Shown: positions 41,627-52,902 of the stretch, one piece after another | Layout: the number at the start of each line of letters is the position of its first letter | How positions within the stretch are numbered: position 1 is the first letter of the stretch | NCBI RefSeq assembly: GCF_003286085.1 | Contig: NW_020825401.1 | Coordinates: 186,001-250,000, forward strand | Length of the DNA: 64,000 bases | DNA from: Drosophila persimilis | Taxonomy: Eukaryota > Arthropoda > Insecta > Diptera > Drosophilidae | Direction: 5' to 3' | Translations under genes and position numbers: made by a program | The notes under the pieces: model-generated | Databases searched by the model: none | Told to the model about the DNA's origin: nothing | What the model saw: only the letters and a program-made list of their open reading frames with translations

Positions 41627-43712
41627 CATACCTCGATTTGTGCATACTGATCCAATGTCACCGATTCAAGTACATGCCTTTGCCGACGCATCCATGAGAG
41701 CTTATGGAGCCTGCGTCTATATCCGTAGAAAGACTGCAGAAGGTTTCAAGGTCTCCTTGTTGACTGCACAGTCGAAAGTAGCGCCACTCAAGACGAAAAC
41801 GCTCCCAAGGATTGAGTTATGTGCCGCTCACCTTCTAGCAGACCTTTGTCACCGAATCAAATCACTGCTCAAGGTTCCAATTGAGAAAATGATATTCTGG
41901 TCAGATTCGGAAGTTACTCTTCATTGGATCAGATCCCACCCTTCGTCGTTGTCAACATTCGTTGCGAACCGAGTAGCGGAGATTCAAGAGTGGTCAAGTG
42001 AAGCTACGTGGCGGCATGTGCCAACAAAACAGAACCCAGCAGACATAGTTTCGAGAGATTGTGACGTAGAGGAAATCGTGCAGTCGATCTGGTTTGGTGG
42101 ACCAGAGTTCTTGAAATTTGAAGAAGAGAGCTGGCTCAGAAATCCACACTTCGAGCTTTCCGAAGAAGAGCTACAGATGGAAAGTCGGAATAAATCGACT
42201 GACCGTCGCGGCCAAGCCAAATTATTTAGTGGATGTAATCGAGGGATACTCGTCACACCTCAAACTGCTAAGAGTTCATCCTTCATCCGAAAATGCAAAG
42301 ACAAAAGTCTCAACTTTGGAAAAATTCCGTCATCCGTAGAATACGACGAGGCGTTTCTAAAAATAGTCGAAATAACACAGAAAAATGAGTCTCAAGAAGA
42401 TATTGAAAGGGTTCGTAAAGGCACCAAGTTAGGCCCCAGTCTTCAGCGCTTGAATCCCTTCATCCATGAAGAGGCTGGGACATGGTGCTCTTTTTCGTTG
42501 TTGCGAGTTGGGGGGCGACTAGTTAACGCTCCTATGTCATATAATGCCAAGTTTCCTTTGTTATTGACAAAACGCTCGCAGTTTGTGCAGACATACGTTC
42601 GCTATCTGCATCAAACGAGTTTTCATGCCGGCCCACGAGCACTCGTGAGTATCCTTAGACAGCGCATTTGGATAGTAAATGCTCAGGCGGTCTGCAGGGC
42701 GACAGTTAGGTCGTGTATTCGTTGCTTTAAATGCAAGCCGCTACTCCAGACCCAAATGATGGGCAACTTACCCGCAGACCGGCTCCGTGCTCTCCGCCCA
42801 TTTTCAGTATGTGGCGTTGATTTTTGTGGCCCAGTCTATACGACTCTGAAAATTCGTGGAAGGCCCCCTTATAAGTCCTACATAGCGTTATTTGTCTGTT
42901 TTGCGTCCAAGGCGGTTCATTTAGAAATTGTCTCCGATTTGACGACTAATTCCTTCTTGTTGGCATTCCAAAGGTTCGTCGGTCGTCGAGGATGTCCGCA
43001 ACGCGTGAACTGCGACAACGCGACAAATTTCGTCGGAGCAAGTCGCCACTTCAGCGAACTGCGGAGGAAGATAGAGGCGGAAGCGGACGCGATACGCGAA
43101 TTTGCGTCAAGAAGCGGGTGCGAGTTTGCCTTCATACCGCCTCGAGCACCGCACATGGGCGGACTTTGGGAGGCCGGTGTGAAGTCTGCCAAGGGCCTAC
43201 TCCTACGGGCAGTCGGAAGCGCTCTCCTCACCGCAGAGGAGCTGGAGACCGTGCTGGTCGGGATCGAGGCGGTACTCAACTCGCGCCCGCTAGGACCCCT
43301 AAGCCCAGACCCAAGCGACGGAGACGCGCTGACTCCCGGGCACCTGCTGACAGGCGGGCCGCTCATCGCACCCCCAGCACACAGGACCCCGGACCAAGAG
43401 GGTCTGAGCTGCTTAAAGCGATGGCGGCTTGTCTCGTCAGCCAGGCAAATGTTCTGCCAGCGATGGTCCCGGGAGTATGTGCTGGGATTGCAAATAAGAT
43501 GCAAGTGGCGCCAGGAGGAGCCAAACATAAAGGAAGGCGACCTCGCAATCGTCGCCGAGGACAACCTGCCCCCTCAACAGTGGCTCCTCGGAAGGGTGGT
43601 CGGAATAACCGCCGGGCAGGACGGAAGGGTCAGAGTGGTCGAGCTAAGGACGAGCAGCGGAGCCACGTTCAGGAGGCCGATACACAAATTGGCGCTTCTG
43701 CCAATGGTTTGA
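41627..43712 (+). pseudogene. Element D1 RNase H and integrase
   Basis: Continues the pol frame after element E. It has HAFADASMRAYGACVYIRRK (RNase H), then integrase with [28 protein letters not shown] and GGLWEAGVKSAKGLLLRA. The N of NATNF replaces the G seen in E but keeps the Asp. Between about 42195 and 42285 two small deletions shift the frame and shift it back, scrambling some 30 residues compared with D2. It ends in an intact C-terminal domain at 43712. Confidence 0.85.
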
Positions 43713-43739
43713 AGCCTTCCAGGCCTTCAACGGGGCCGT

Positions 43740-44046
43740 TGTAGCGTCATTTAGATAATAATAATTGTTATTAGTATAGTATTTCATGAAGTCTAGTGTA
43801 AGTTAGGCTAGGGCAAAGCGGGAGCGCAATAAAAGCTCGCTCTCTCGCTCTTGGCAAATTCGCCCAGCTTTGCCACCGTAGGTAAGATAGGCGCAGAAGA
43901 AATTGTTTGAATATATGAAGGGAAGTCGAGAAAAATCTATGAAAACGAACGCACGCACTCCTGCTTTTCGTCGTCTTAAAATACAAAATTGCAGTCACCC
44001 AAGTTTTTCGGTATCTTTTATTTAGAAAAACTATTCTAAATTTTCA
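43740..44046 (+). repeat. Element D LTR2 (shared middle LTR, 307 bp)
   Basis: Serves as 3' LTR of D1 and 5' LTR of D2. It differs from LTR1 and LTR3 at several sites (tttagataataata instead of tttgaatattaata; gggaagtcgag instead of gaaagaagtcg). Confidence 0.9.
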
Positions 44047-44064
44047 TGGCGCCCCCTGCTGGAC
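44047..44064 (+). promoter_or_regulatory. Element D2 primer-binding site, altered
   Basis: TGGCGCCCCCTGCTGGAC: two mismatches in the middle of the 18-nt site of D1 and E (CGGGT became CTGCT). Pairing with the tRNA would be weaker. Confidence 0.65.
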
Positions 44065-45182
44065 TTGCAATTTAAACGTATTAATTCAAGTGGAAGGCAA
44101 AAGTGACAATGACACAGTGGAGAAAAGATCAATAGCCAAAATCTATTATACCTACATGTACATGCATATGTGCTGCAGCTAAATTGCCAAATTGACCGCG
44201 ACGTGTGTGCAAATAATTCAACAAACAAAACTAAAAATCACCGCGTCGATCGTGCAATACCCTGTCTGCAGCTATATACAAAAGGAGATATATACATATA
44301 CCATCTACCAAAGGAGATCCAAGTGGAGCATCCAGCATCAGAAGAGGAGAGTACAGCTCCTGGAATTTCCAATTTTATCAAGAGGTATTTGTGCAAAAAA
44401 TTTAAAGCTCGAGTGAAGACGAAAAGATTAAAAAACTCGCAATTATTGTCTTGTGCTGAAACAATTGCACCTCGCTTTCAATTCTTGGCACATACGTATG
44501 ACATAGTAGAGCTAGATTGCATGCTGTAGTTAGAGTTGAGCATATATATTAATACATATGTATATACATATGTACATCTAACCCTCTTGGACGCAATAAC
44601 TACACATATAACTCATTTTAACTGCAATCGCTGTCACCCCTTTCTCGTTTTCGTTGTGTCAAATATATGTATAGTTGGGTCGTTGGCCAAGCACGCATAC
44701 CAATACGCAGCTGCAGCGGTGAATTTTTTCGTCTCGCTTTCGCTCCTCACCGTTGCTTATCGTTGTTCTTTTGTTTGGCGCGCTTGATCCAAACCAAACA
44801 CCAAGTGACGCGCTACCCTGTTTTCGTCGGGTATATTCGTTTGGTGTCAGTAGGATCCAACTATCAATTAAGACAAAGTCGTGCCTCGCAAATCAATTTA
44901 GCGTCGATCGTTGTCGGTGCATACGCATACACAACATTAATTCTTCAGAACTGCAGCGGTGAAATTTTTCGTTTTCGCTTGTCACCAGTACAGTTCGTTG
45001 GTATTCTTGTGTGGTTTTCGTGTACGCGCCAGCCAAGCGACGCTCTACCCTAAATTTGTCGGGTATATTGGTTTTTCACCTCGTTTGGGTACAATTACCT
45101 ATTATTTCATTGAGTGCCTCGGCATTAAATACGATTATTAGAAGCGATCTTTCGCCTTCAGTTGCTTGTATTGAGAATCAAT
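44065..45182 (+). other. Element D2 5' leader
   Basis: Homologous to 30861-31949, including both TACCC...GGGTA modules (44814-44833 and 45046-45065). It has a short extra stretch around 44285-44335 (gatatatacatataccatc and neighbours). No supported gene. Confidence 0.7.
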
Positions 45183-47219
45183 ATGACCTCAAAAGCCAAC
45201 AATATCGTCCTTGAAGAGCTGAAGAAAAAGCGCAGTTGCCGTGTCAAAGGCATTCGTTTATTAGCGGACCGTTTAGAAGCGGGGGATATTCCGCTGGTAT
45301 TGACGGAGCTCGAGTGCAGACTCGAAACGCTGATGCGTAGCATTGACACGGCACGCGAACTTCAAGAGAAGATTGAAGATATAGACATTGACGATGAATT
45401 TGGAGTCGAGTTGGAAGAACTCTCAATTGTCACAAAGGCAAAATTAATGTCTCTCATTTGCGCATTAAAGACAGCTGATGAGACAATACAGGCAGTACCA
45501 GCTTATGGTGGCCCAACTCGTGCTCGCCTTCCGAAGTTAGCTCTGCCGCAGTTCAGCGGCAACTTTTCGGACTTTAAAAACTTCATAGGTTTATTTGAGA
45601 CTCTAGTTCATAATGACCAAAGCATTCCAATTATCGAAAAGTTCAACCATTTGCTTTCGTGTCTCTCCGGTGAAGCGTTGGGAACAGTTAGGGCTTTCCA
45701 AGTAACCGAGACCAACTACGAGAAAGCAATGGCTAGCTTAAAACGAGTCTACGATAATGATTGTCTGATCTTTAAAAATCACATTGATGCCCTATTTAGT
45801 CTTCCCAAAATGACCCAGCAATCAGCATCGTCCTTAAGGAACCTTATCGATACCGCCTCATCCATATATGGTTCGTTGTTGTCGATAGGCGATGATAAAA
45901 AGATCTCGAATGCGATGATTATTCATCTCGTCTTGAGCAGAGTCGATCCGGTGACCAAAGAGAAATGGGAAGAACAGCTCGATTATGACAAACTGCCACT
46001 TTGGACGGACTGTGAAAAGTTGCTTAATCGCAGACATCAGCATCTTTCGGCCGAAAATTCGGACAAACCAAAGCAGGAGCAGAAAGCTGTGCCAAGCAAG
46101 CCGCATAATCGGAGCTCATTCGCGTGTTCCACCGCGAATACTAAAAATCAACCATGCAGCTACTGCAATGCGAAAGGCCATTTGTTGACAGATTGCAGTC
46201 CATTTGGTCGGCTAGCAGTAATGCAAAGGTTCGAATTCGCAAAAACTGCATCCTTGTGCATCAATTGTCTGCAGCCAGGCCACTCTGTAGTACGATGCAA
46301 AGCTAAGAAGTGTCGAGTGTGTGGCTGCTCACACCATACCTTATTGCATAGGTACACAGTGGCGAATAAAAGTCTAGCGTTACCATCACCCCCAGAGAAT
46401 TCTTCTCCTCCTCCCAATCAGAATCAACCTTCCACTTCGCATGCTCTCCATGCGACAGCTATGGATAGAGTTATTCTGGCTACGTCGATCGTAAGCGTCC
46501 GAACAAATAATGGTGAACATGTTTTGGCCCGAGCTCTGCTTGACTCGGGGTCTCAAACCAATTTTATAACTGAGGACTTAGCACAGCGTTTACAGATCCG
46601 TAGGGAGGAGTCGTGTATCAACTTGCTTGGTATTGGTGAATCCAATTCACAAGTCAAGAAAAAGATACACACGGTGGTGAAGTCGCGAATTACTGGTAGT
46701 GAGTTTTCGGTTGATTTCTGTATTCTAAGGTCCATTTCGGGGTATCACCCTGATCAGACACTTAACGTGAGTGACTGGAAAATCCCGAAGAACTTACCAC
46801 TTGCAGACCCATATTTCTTCAAGCCACAGAAGATAGATATGTTGATAGGTGCAGAAACATTTTTCGAACTTCTATCTGTTGGTCAGATTCGACAAGGTCC
46901 TGACTATCCAACTCTGCAGAAAACGCTTCTCGGCTGGATTGTGTCGGGCAGATACACTCCAAAGGTGACTGCCACCCAAGAAGCTAGGAATTGTTTGAGT
47001 TGTCGAGAAGAGTCAGTGATCCACATCGACAATACATTACAAAAGTTTTGGTCACTGGAAGAATTGCCGTCTTCTAAAAAGTCTTTATCTCCTGAACACA
47101 AGTTATGTGAAAAGCATTATAGAAGGACTACTCAGGTCGTGCCTTCAGGTCGGTTTGAAGTAAGACTGCCGTTCAAATCAGATCCCAGTATCTTAGGCAA
47201 CTCCTTTGAAGTGGCTTGA
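45183..47219 (+). pseudogene. Element D2 Gag and protease
   Basis: ATG at 45183. It keeps both zinc knuckles (CSYCNAKGHLLTDC and CINCLQPGHSVVRC with CRVCGCSHH) and the protease DSG. It is open until 47219, where a 20-bp deletion between GCT repeats (compare 33983-34002 in D1) shifts the frame before the RT. Apart from this lesion it is better preserved than D1. Confidence 0.85.
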
Positions 47220-49779
47220 AAAACGATTGTCTCGTGACCCCGAGTTGCAGAAAATGTACTTGGAGTTCATGGAAGAGTACCTCTCCTTGGGTCACATGTC
47301 TACCACAGACAACACAATCCCCAAAACTCCACATTATTTCATTCCACATCAGTGTGTGTTGAGGCCTCAAAGCACGTCGACCAAGCTCCGCGTCGTTTTC
47401 GATGCGTCTTGTAAAACGTCCTCTCAGGTGGCCTTGAACGACATATTGATGGTCGGTCCTACGATACAGGATGAGCTGTATTCGACATTGCTCCGATTCA
47501 GACTACACAGGTACGCCTTGACAGCCGATGTTAAGAAGATGTATCGCCAAGTCTGGGTCGCTGATGCGGATAGACAATTCCAGCTCATAGTGTGGAGAAG
47601 AGACCCGTCTGAGTCCTTGAGAATATACCAGCTCAACACCGTAACATATGGGACTGGACCAGCCCCATTTTTGGCAATTCGGTGTTTGAAGAGGTTAAGT
47701 GAGTCTGCAAAACTCTCATTCCCTAAAGCTGCTGAAGTTATTGACTCCGACTTCTATGTCGATGACATGTTGACTGGTGCTGGTTGCGTAGAGAAGTTAA
47801 AGACAATTAAGTCTGATGTGGCTCAGGTTCTTCAAACCGCTGGGTTTGAATTGACTAAATGGTTTTCGAACTCACCTGAGGTCACCGCATCCGAGAGCAC
47901 AGTTAAACCGATAACGATCTCGGACTCAGAGTCAACTAAGGCGTTAGGAATATCGTGGCTGCCACACGAAGACGTCTTTAAGTTCCAAATTGACACGTCA
48001 GTTATGGGTCTCCGAGCGACAAAACGGAACATCTTATCGGTGACATCAAAGCTGTTTGACCCCCTTGGCTTGTTAAGTCCTTTAGTAATTAAGGGAAAGA
48101 TCCTACTGCAGGAGCTTTGGCTCAACAAGCTAGATTGGGATGAGTCAATTCCAATGAACTTGGAAACAGCATGGAACTTATTAAAAGAATCGTTGGGTCA
48201 GTTGGAGAAGATTACCATACCTCGATTTGTGCATACTGATCCCATGTCACCGATTCAAGTACATGCCTTTGCCGACGCATCCATGAGAGCTTATGGAGCC
48301 TGCGTCTATATCCGTAGAAAGACTGCAGAAGGTTTCAAGGTCTCTTTGTTGACTGCAAAGTCGAAAGTAGCGCCACTCAAGACGAAAACGCTCCCAAGGC
48401 TTGAGTTATGTGCCGCTCACCTTCTAGCAGACCTTTGTCACCGAATCAAATCACTGCTCAAGGTTCCAATTGATAAAATGATATTCTGGTCAGATTCAGA
48501 AGTTACTCTTCATTGGATCAGATCCCACCCTTCGTCGTTGTCAACATTCGTTGCGAACCGAGTAGCGGAGATTCAAGAGTGGTCAAGTGAAGCTACGTGG
48601 CGGCATGTGCCAACAAAACAGAACCCAGCAGACATAGTTTCGAGAGGTTGTGACGTAGAGGAAATCGTGCAGTCGATCTGGTTTGGTGGACCAGAGTTCT
48701 TAAAGTTTGAAGAAGAGAGCTGGCCCAGAAATCCACACTTCGAGCTTTCCGAAGAAGAGATCCAGATGGAAAGTCGGAAGAAATCGGTCGGACTGACCGT
48801 CGCGGCCAAGCCAAATTACTTAGTGGATGTAATCGAGGGATACTCGTCACACCTCAAACTGCTAAGAGTGTTCGTTTTCGTGTTCCGCTTCATCCGAAAA
48901 TGCAAAGACAAAAGTCTCAACTTTGGAAAAATTCCGTCATCCGTAGAATACGACGAGGCGTTTCTAAAAATAGTCGAAATAACACAGAAAAATGAGTCTC
49001 AAGAAGATATTGAAAGGGTTCGTAAAGGCACCAAGTTAGGCCCCAGTCTTCAGCGCTTGAATCCCTTCATCCATGAAGAGGCTGGGACATGGTGCTCTTT
49101 TTCGTTGTTGCGAGTTGGGGGGCGACTAGTTAACGCTCCTATGTCATATAATGCCAAGTTTCCTTTTTTATTGACAAAACGCTCGCAGTTTGTGCAGACA
49201 TACGTTCGCTATCTGCATCAAACGAATTTTCATGCCGGCCCACGAGCACTCGTGAGTATCCTTAGACAGCGCATTTGGATAGTGAATGCTCAGGCGGTCT
49301 GCAGGGCGACAGTTAGGTCGTGTATTCGTTGCTTTAAATGCAAGCCGCTACTCCAGACCCAAATGATGGGCAACTTACCCGCAGACCGGCTCCGTGCTCT
49401 CCGCCCATTTTCAGTATGTGGCGTTGATTTTTGTGGCCCAGTCTATACGACTCTGAAAATTCGTGGAAGGCCCCCTTATAAGTCCTACATAGCGTTATTT
49501 GTCTGTTTTGCGTCCAAGGCGGTTCATTTAGAAATTGTCTCCGATTTGACGACTAATTCCTTCTTGTTGGCATTCCAAAGGTTCGTCGGTCGTCGAGGAT
49601 GTCCGCAACGCGTGAACTGCGACAACGCGACAAATTTCGTCGGAGCAAGTCGCCACTTCAGCGAACTGCGGAGGAAGATGGAGGCGGAAGCGGACGCGAT
49701 ACGCGAATTCGCGTCAAGAAGTGGGTGCGAGTTTGCATTCATACCACCTCGAGAACCGGACTTTGGGAGGCCGGTGTAA
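47206..49779 (+). pseudogene. Element D2 RT, RNase H and integrase core
   Basis: Restarts after the 20-bp deletion. The RT is complete with DFYVDDMLTGAG (about 47753-47785), then RNase H (HAFADASMRAYGACVYI), the integrase zinc finger and the first two catalytic Asp residues (VDFCGP, NCDNATNF). At about 49750 a deletion of about 11 bp removes APHMGG-type residues and shifts the frame just before the catalytic Glu. The uninterrupted ATTAC at 48211-48215 is the empty site for element E. Confidence 0.85.
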
Positions 49780-50309
49780 AGTCTGGGAAGAGCTTACTTC
49801 TACGGGCAGTCGGAAGCGCTCTCCTCACCGCAAAGGGACTGGAGACCGTGCTGGTCGGGATCGAGGCGGTGCTCAACTCGCGCCCGCTAGGACCCCTAAG
49901 CCCAGACCCAAGCGACGGAGACGCGCTGACTCCCGGGCACCTGCTGACAGGCGGGCCGCTCATCGCACCCCCAGCACCCAGGACCCCGGACCAGGAGGGT
50001 CTGAGCTGCTTAAAGCGATGGCGGCTTGTCTCGTCAGCCAGGCAAATGTTCTGGCAGCGATGGTCCCGGGAGTATGTGCTGGGATTACAAATCAGATGCA
50101 AGTGGCACCAGGAGGAGCCAAACATAAAGGAAGGCGACCTAGTAATCGTCGCCGAGGACAACCTGCCCCCTCAACAGTGGCTCCTAGGAAGGGTGGTCGG
50201 AACAACCGCCGGGCAGGACGGAAGGGTCAGAGTGGTCGAGCTAAGGACGAGCAGCGGAGCCACGTTCAGGAGGCCGATACACAAATTGGCGCTTCTGCCA
50301 ATGGTTTGA
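49755..50309 (+). pseudogene. Element D2 integrase end, shifted frame
   Basis: Continues in another frame with GLWEAGVKSGKSLLLRAVGS (catalytic Glu), then LNSRPLGPLSPDPSDGDALT and the C-terminal domain ending LALLPMV. Together with the preceding entry it shows that a single deletion is what splits the integrase. Confidence 0.85.
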
Positions 50310-50336
50310 AGCCTTCCAGGCCTTCAACGGGGCCGG

Positions 50337-50648
50337 TGTAGCGTCATTTGAATATTAATAATTGTTATTAGGATAGTATTTCATGAAGTCTAGTGTAAGT
50401 TAGGCTAGGGCATTATTGCGGGAGCGCAATAAAAGCTCGTTCTCTCGCTCTTGGCGAATTCGCCCCGCTTTGCCACCGTAGGTAAGGTAGGCTTAGAAGA
50501 AATTGTTTGAATATATAGAAAGAAGGCGAGAAAAACCCCTGAATTCGAACGCACGCACCCCTTTTCTTTCGTCGTATTAAAATAAAAAAAAAAATTGCAG
50601 TCACCCAAAATCGGTATTGTTATTTAGAAAAACTATTCTAAAATTTCA
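50337..50648 (+). repeat. Element D LTR3 (312 bp)
   Basis: Starts TGTAGCGTCATTTGAATATT like LTR1 and ends AAATTTCA before the right ATCTT. The first arm of the AATAAA hairpin is altered (gggcattattgcggg for gggcaaagcggg). Confidence 0.9.
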
Positions 50649-50731
50649 ATCTTTGTAGTGGGGGAATTGGAAACGACAACACCAAAATGCATTTCCTTTT
50701 GGGCCACACCACTGGCAATAATTTAAAATAT

Positions 50732-52477
50732 TTAAGATGCTTGACCCGACATACTCACCCCGTTGGAAGCCTGACTTTCAACAGCATCTTTAAGGGGCAG
50801 CAGGCACAGCTTGTTGACGGCGCGCTTGGTGATTCCAGATGACGTCTTCAGCACAGCAACTCGGGAAACGCCATCTCGTCCAGGCAAAAGCTCGATCACT
50901 GTCGCCAGTGGCCACTTCATGGGAGGAAGATTCTCATCCTTGACAAGAACCAAATCTGCGACAGCTAAACTAGGCTTCGCAGTGCGCCACTTTGAGCGCT
51001 GCTGCAGTGACGTTATGTACTCCTCATTCCACCGGGACCAAAAGAGCTGCTGCAGGTACGAAACGCGCTGCCAGCCGACCAGGCGATCGAAGTTTAGCTG
51101 CGTGACGTCAGGCTCAGCGAACGAAGCAGGAGGGCCACCATTCAAGAAATGCGCTGGAGTTAGAACATCTAGATCGGCAGGGCTCTCTGAAATTGAAACT
51201 AAAGGTCTTGAATTAATCACTGCCGTGATGTGGCACAACAGCGTCCGCAGCTCGTCAAATCCAAGAACCGAGTTGCCTATCGCACGGTAGAAGTGGTACT
51301 TGGCCGTCTTCACTGCAGCCTCCCATAGACCACCAAAATGAGGGGAGCGCGGAGGAATGAAATGCCAGTCTATAGCCTCGACCAAGCAAAAATCCAGCAG
51401 CGCCTTCTGATGGTCATCGATGAGGACCAGGCGCTTTAATTCCATCAGCTCATTCTTAGCGCCGACAAAATTGGTTGCGTTGTCTGACCAAATTTGCCGC
51501 GGCTTTTGTCTGGTACATATGAAGCGCTTTAGTCCATGTAGAAAAGCAACTGTGGATAAGTCCTTTATAAGCTCCAGATGAACAGCCTTGGTAGCGAAAC
51601 AAATGAAGACGCAGACGTAGCACTTGATTGGAGCCTTGTTGCGTGCCTCCGGTTTGTAGAAAAACGGCCCACAGAAGTCCACGCCTGTGATCTCAAAGGC
51701 ATGAGAACCATCGAGCCGCTCCTTTGGAAGATCAGCCATTATATGCTCCAATACCCTGGGCTTCAGTCGAAAGCATCTTACGCACTTGTTTACTGCCTTG
51801 TTTACCGTCTTCTTCCCCCCAATAGGCCAATATTGGGATCGAATTAGTCCAAGCAAAGCTCGAGGACCAGCGTGCAGATTCCGCTCATGAAAATGGGAGA
51901 TTATTGCAAGAGTCAGTGGATGGCTGCTGGGCAAGATGATTGGATGACGGCCATCAAAATCCAACCAAGCGTTTTTCAGTCGATCATCTACCCAGCGAAG
52001 TCCAAACTGATCCATGAATGGCGATAACGATGCGATTGAGCTCGATGAGGAGACTGCTCCCCTTGCCCGCAGTGACTTCATGTCCTCCCATAGCTGAGTA
52101 CGCTGGACTAGTCGTAGCAATACCTGGGTTCCATGTTCAATGTCTGAGACAGTGAGTCCGGGGCGCCGAACTCGGTTGCAAAACTTGTGAATGTATCCGA
52201 AAACGCGTTGCAAAGAAGCAAATGAATTCGCATACTTGGAATCAGCAATAATGTCCATGTAGGGCGATTTGACCAGAAGAGTCTTCCGACGAAGTTCAAG
52301 GGCTGGCTTATCAGGTAGCACAGTGGGTGGCCAGTCATCTGAGGAGCTGCAAAGAAATGGAGGACCATGAGCCCAAAGAGGTGACTCATTCAGCTCAGTC
52401 GGATGAGCCCCTCGAGACAGAATGTCGGCTGGGTTTAAAGCTGTGGGAACATAGGGCCATTCCATTTTTTCGGTCAT
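50732..52477 (-). pseudogene. Element C integrase
   Basis: Largest intact piece of C. It starts with [15 protein letters not shown] (end of RNase H). It then has the integrase zinc finger ([18 protein letters not shown] with C-x2-C in [10 protein letters not shown]). The catalytic residues lie in [24 protein letters not shown] and [16 protein letters not shown], and a BEL-type C-terminal domain ends near LCLLPLKD. All three acidic residues are present. It is separated from RNase H by a stop/frameshift at about 52480, so it is not expressed as part of a polyprotein. Confidence 0.85.
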
Positions 52478-52480
52478 TTC

Positions 52481-52780
52481 CTAAATCGTTGATACTCTAT
52501 TTGCAACAAAAATATTAAATCTTGACGGCTCGTCCCAAATCCAAGAGAGCGCAACGGCAGAATCACACCAACAGTAACACCTTCCCTTGAATACATTCAT
52601 TCCAGCTATCTCAGATATGAGCCTAGCCAGCAACTCCGCTCCACAAAGCTCCAACTTTGGTACTGTAAGTATCTTCAAAGGAGCCACACGAGATTTGGCA
52701 CAAAGTAAGTGACTGCTGGAATGCTGACCCTTGGACACGACATAAATGCATGCACCATAAGCCTCGATGCTGGATCGCAA
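52481..52780 (-). pseudogene. Element C RNase H
   Basis: EAYGACIYVVSKGQ, LLCAKSRVAPLKILTVPKLE and CWCDSAVALSWIWDEPSRF are BEL/Pao RNase H motifs. Its N-terminal part continues in other frames to about 52900. Confidence 0.8.
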
Positions 52781-52902
52781 AATCCGTGAATTTCCAGCGT
52801 AGAGTCTGGAAGGAGTACAAGCCGAGGAAATTCAAGTCGACGAATCTGACCAAACCTGGTGCATATTTCCTGCCACTCGGTGTTCAGTGCGACTGGAAGG
52901 CT

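Larger units (their letters stand above)
30556..50648 (+). mobile_element. Element D (BEL/Pao) tandem array: LTR1-D1-LTR2-D2-LTR3
   Basis: Two internal regions share the middle LTR. The whole block is flanked by ATCTT (30551-30555 and 50649-50653) inside C's LTR, and the uninterrupted site exists at about 62006-62010. D1 holds element E. LTR1 and LTR3 resemble each other more than either resembles LTR2. The sequence is close to element E and to what I recall of ninja/aurora-type elements, but the family name is not certain. Confidence 0.9.

Noticed and set aside
30556-50648. Two independent D insertions next to each other
   Set aside because: Only one target duplication (ATCTT) surrounds the whole block, and the middle LTR is shared.
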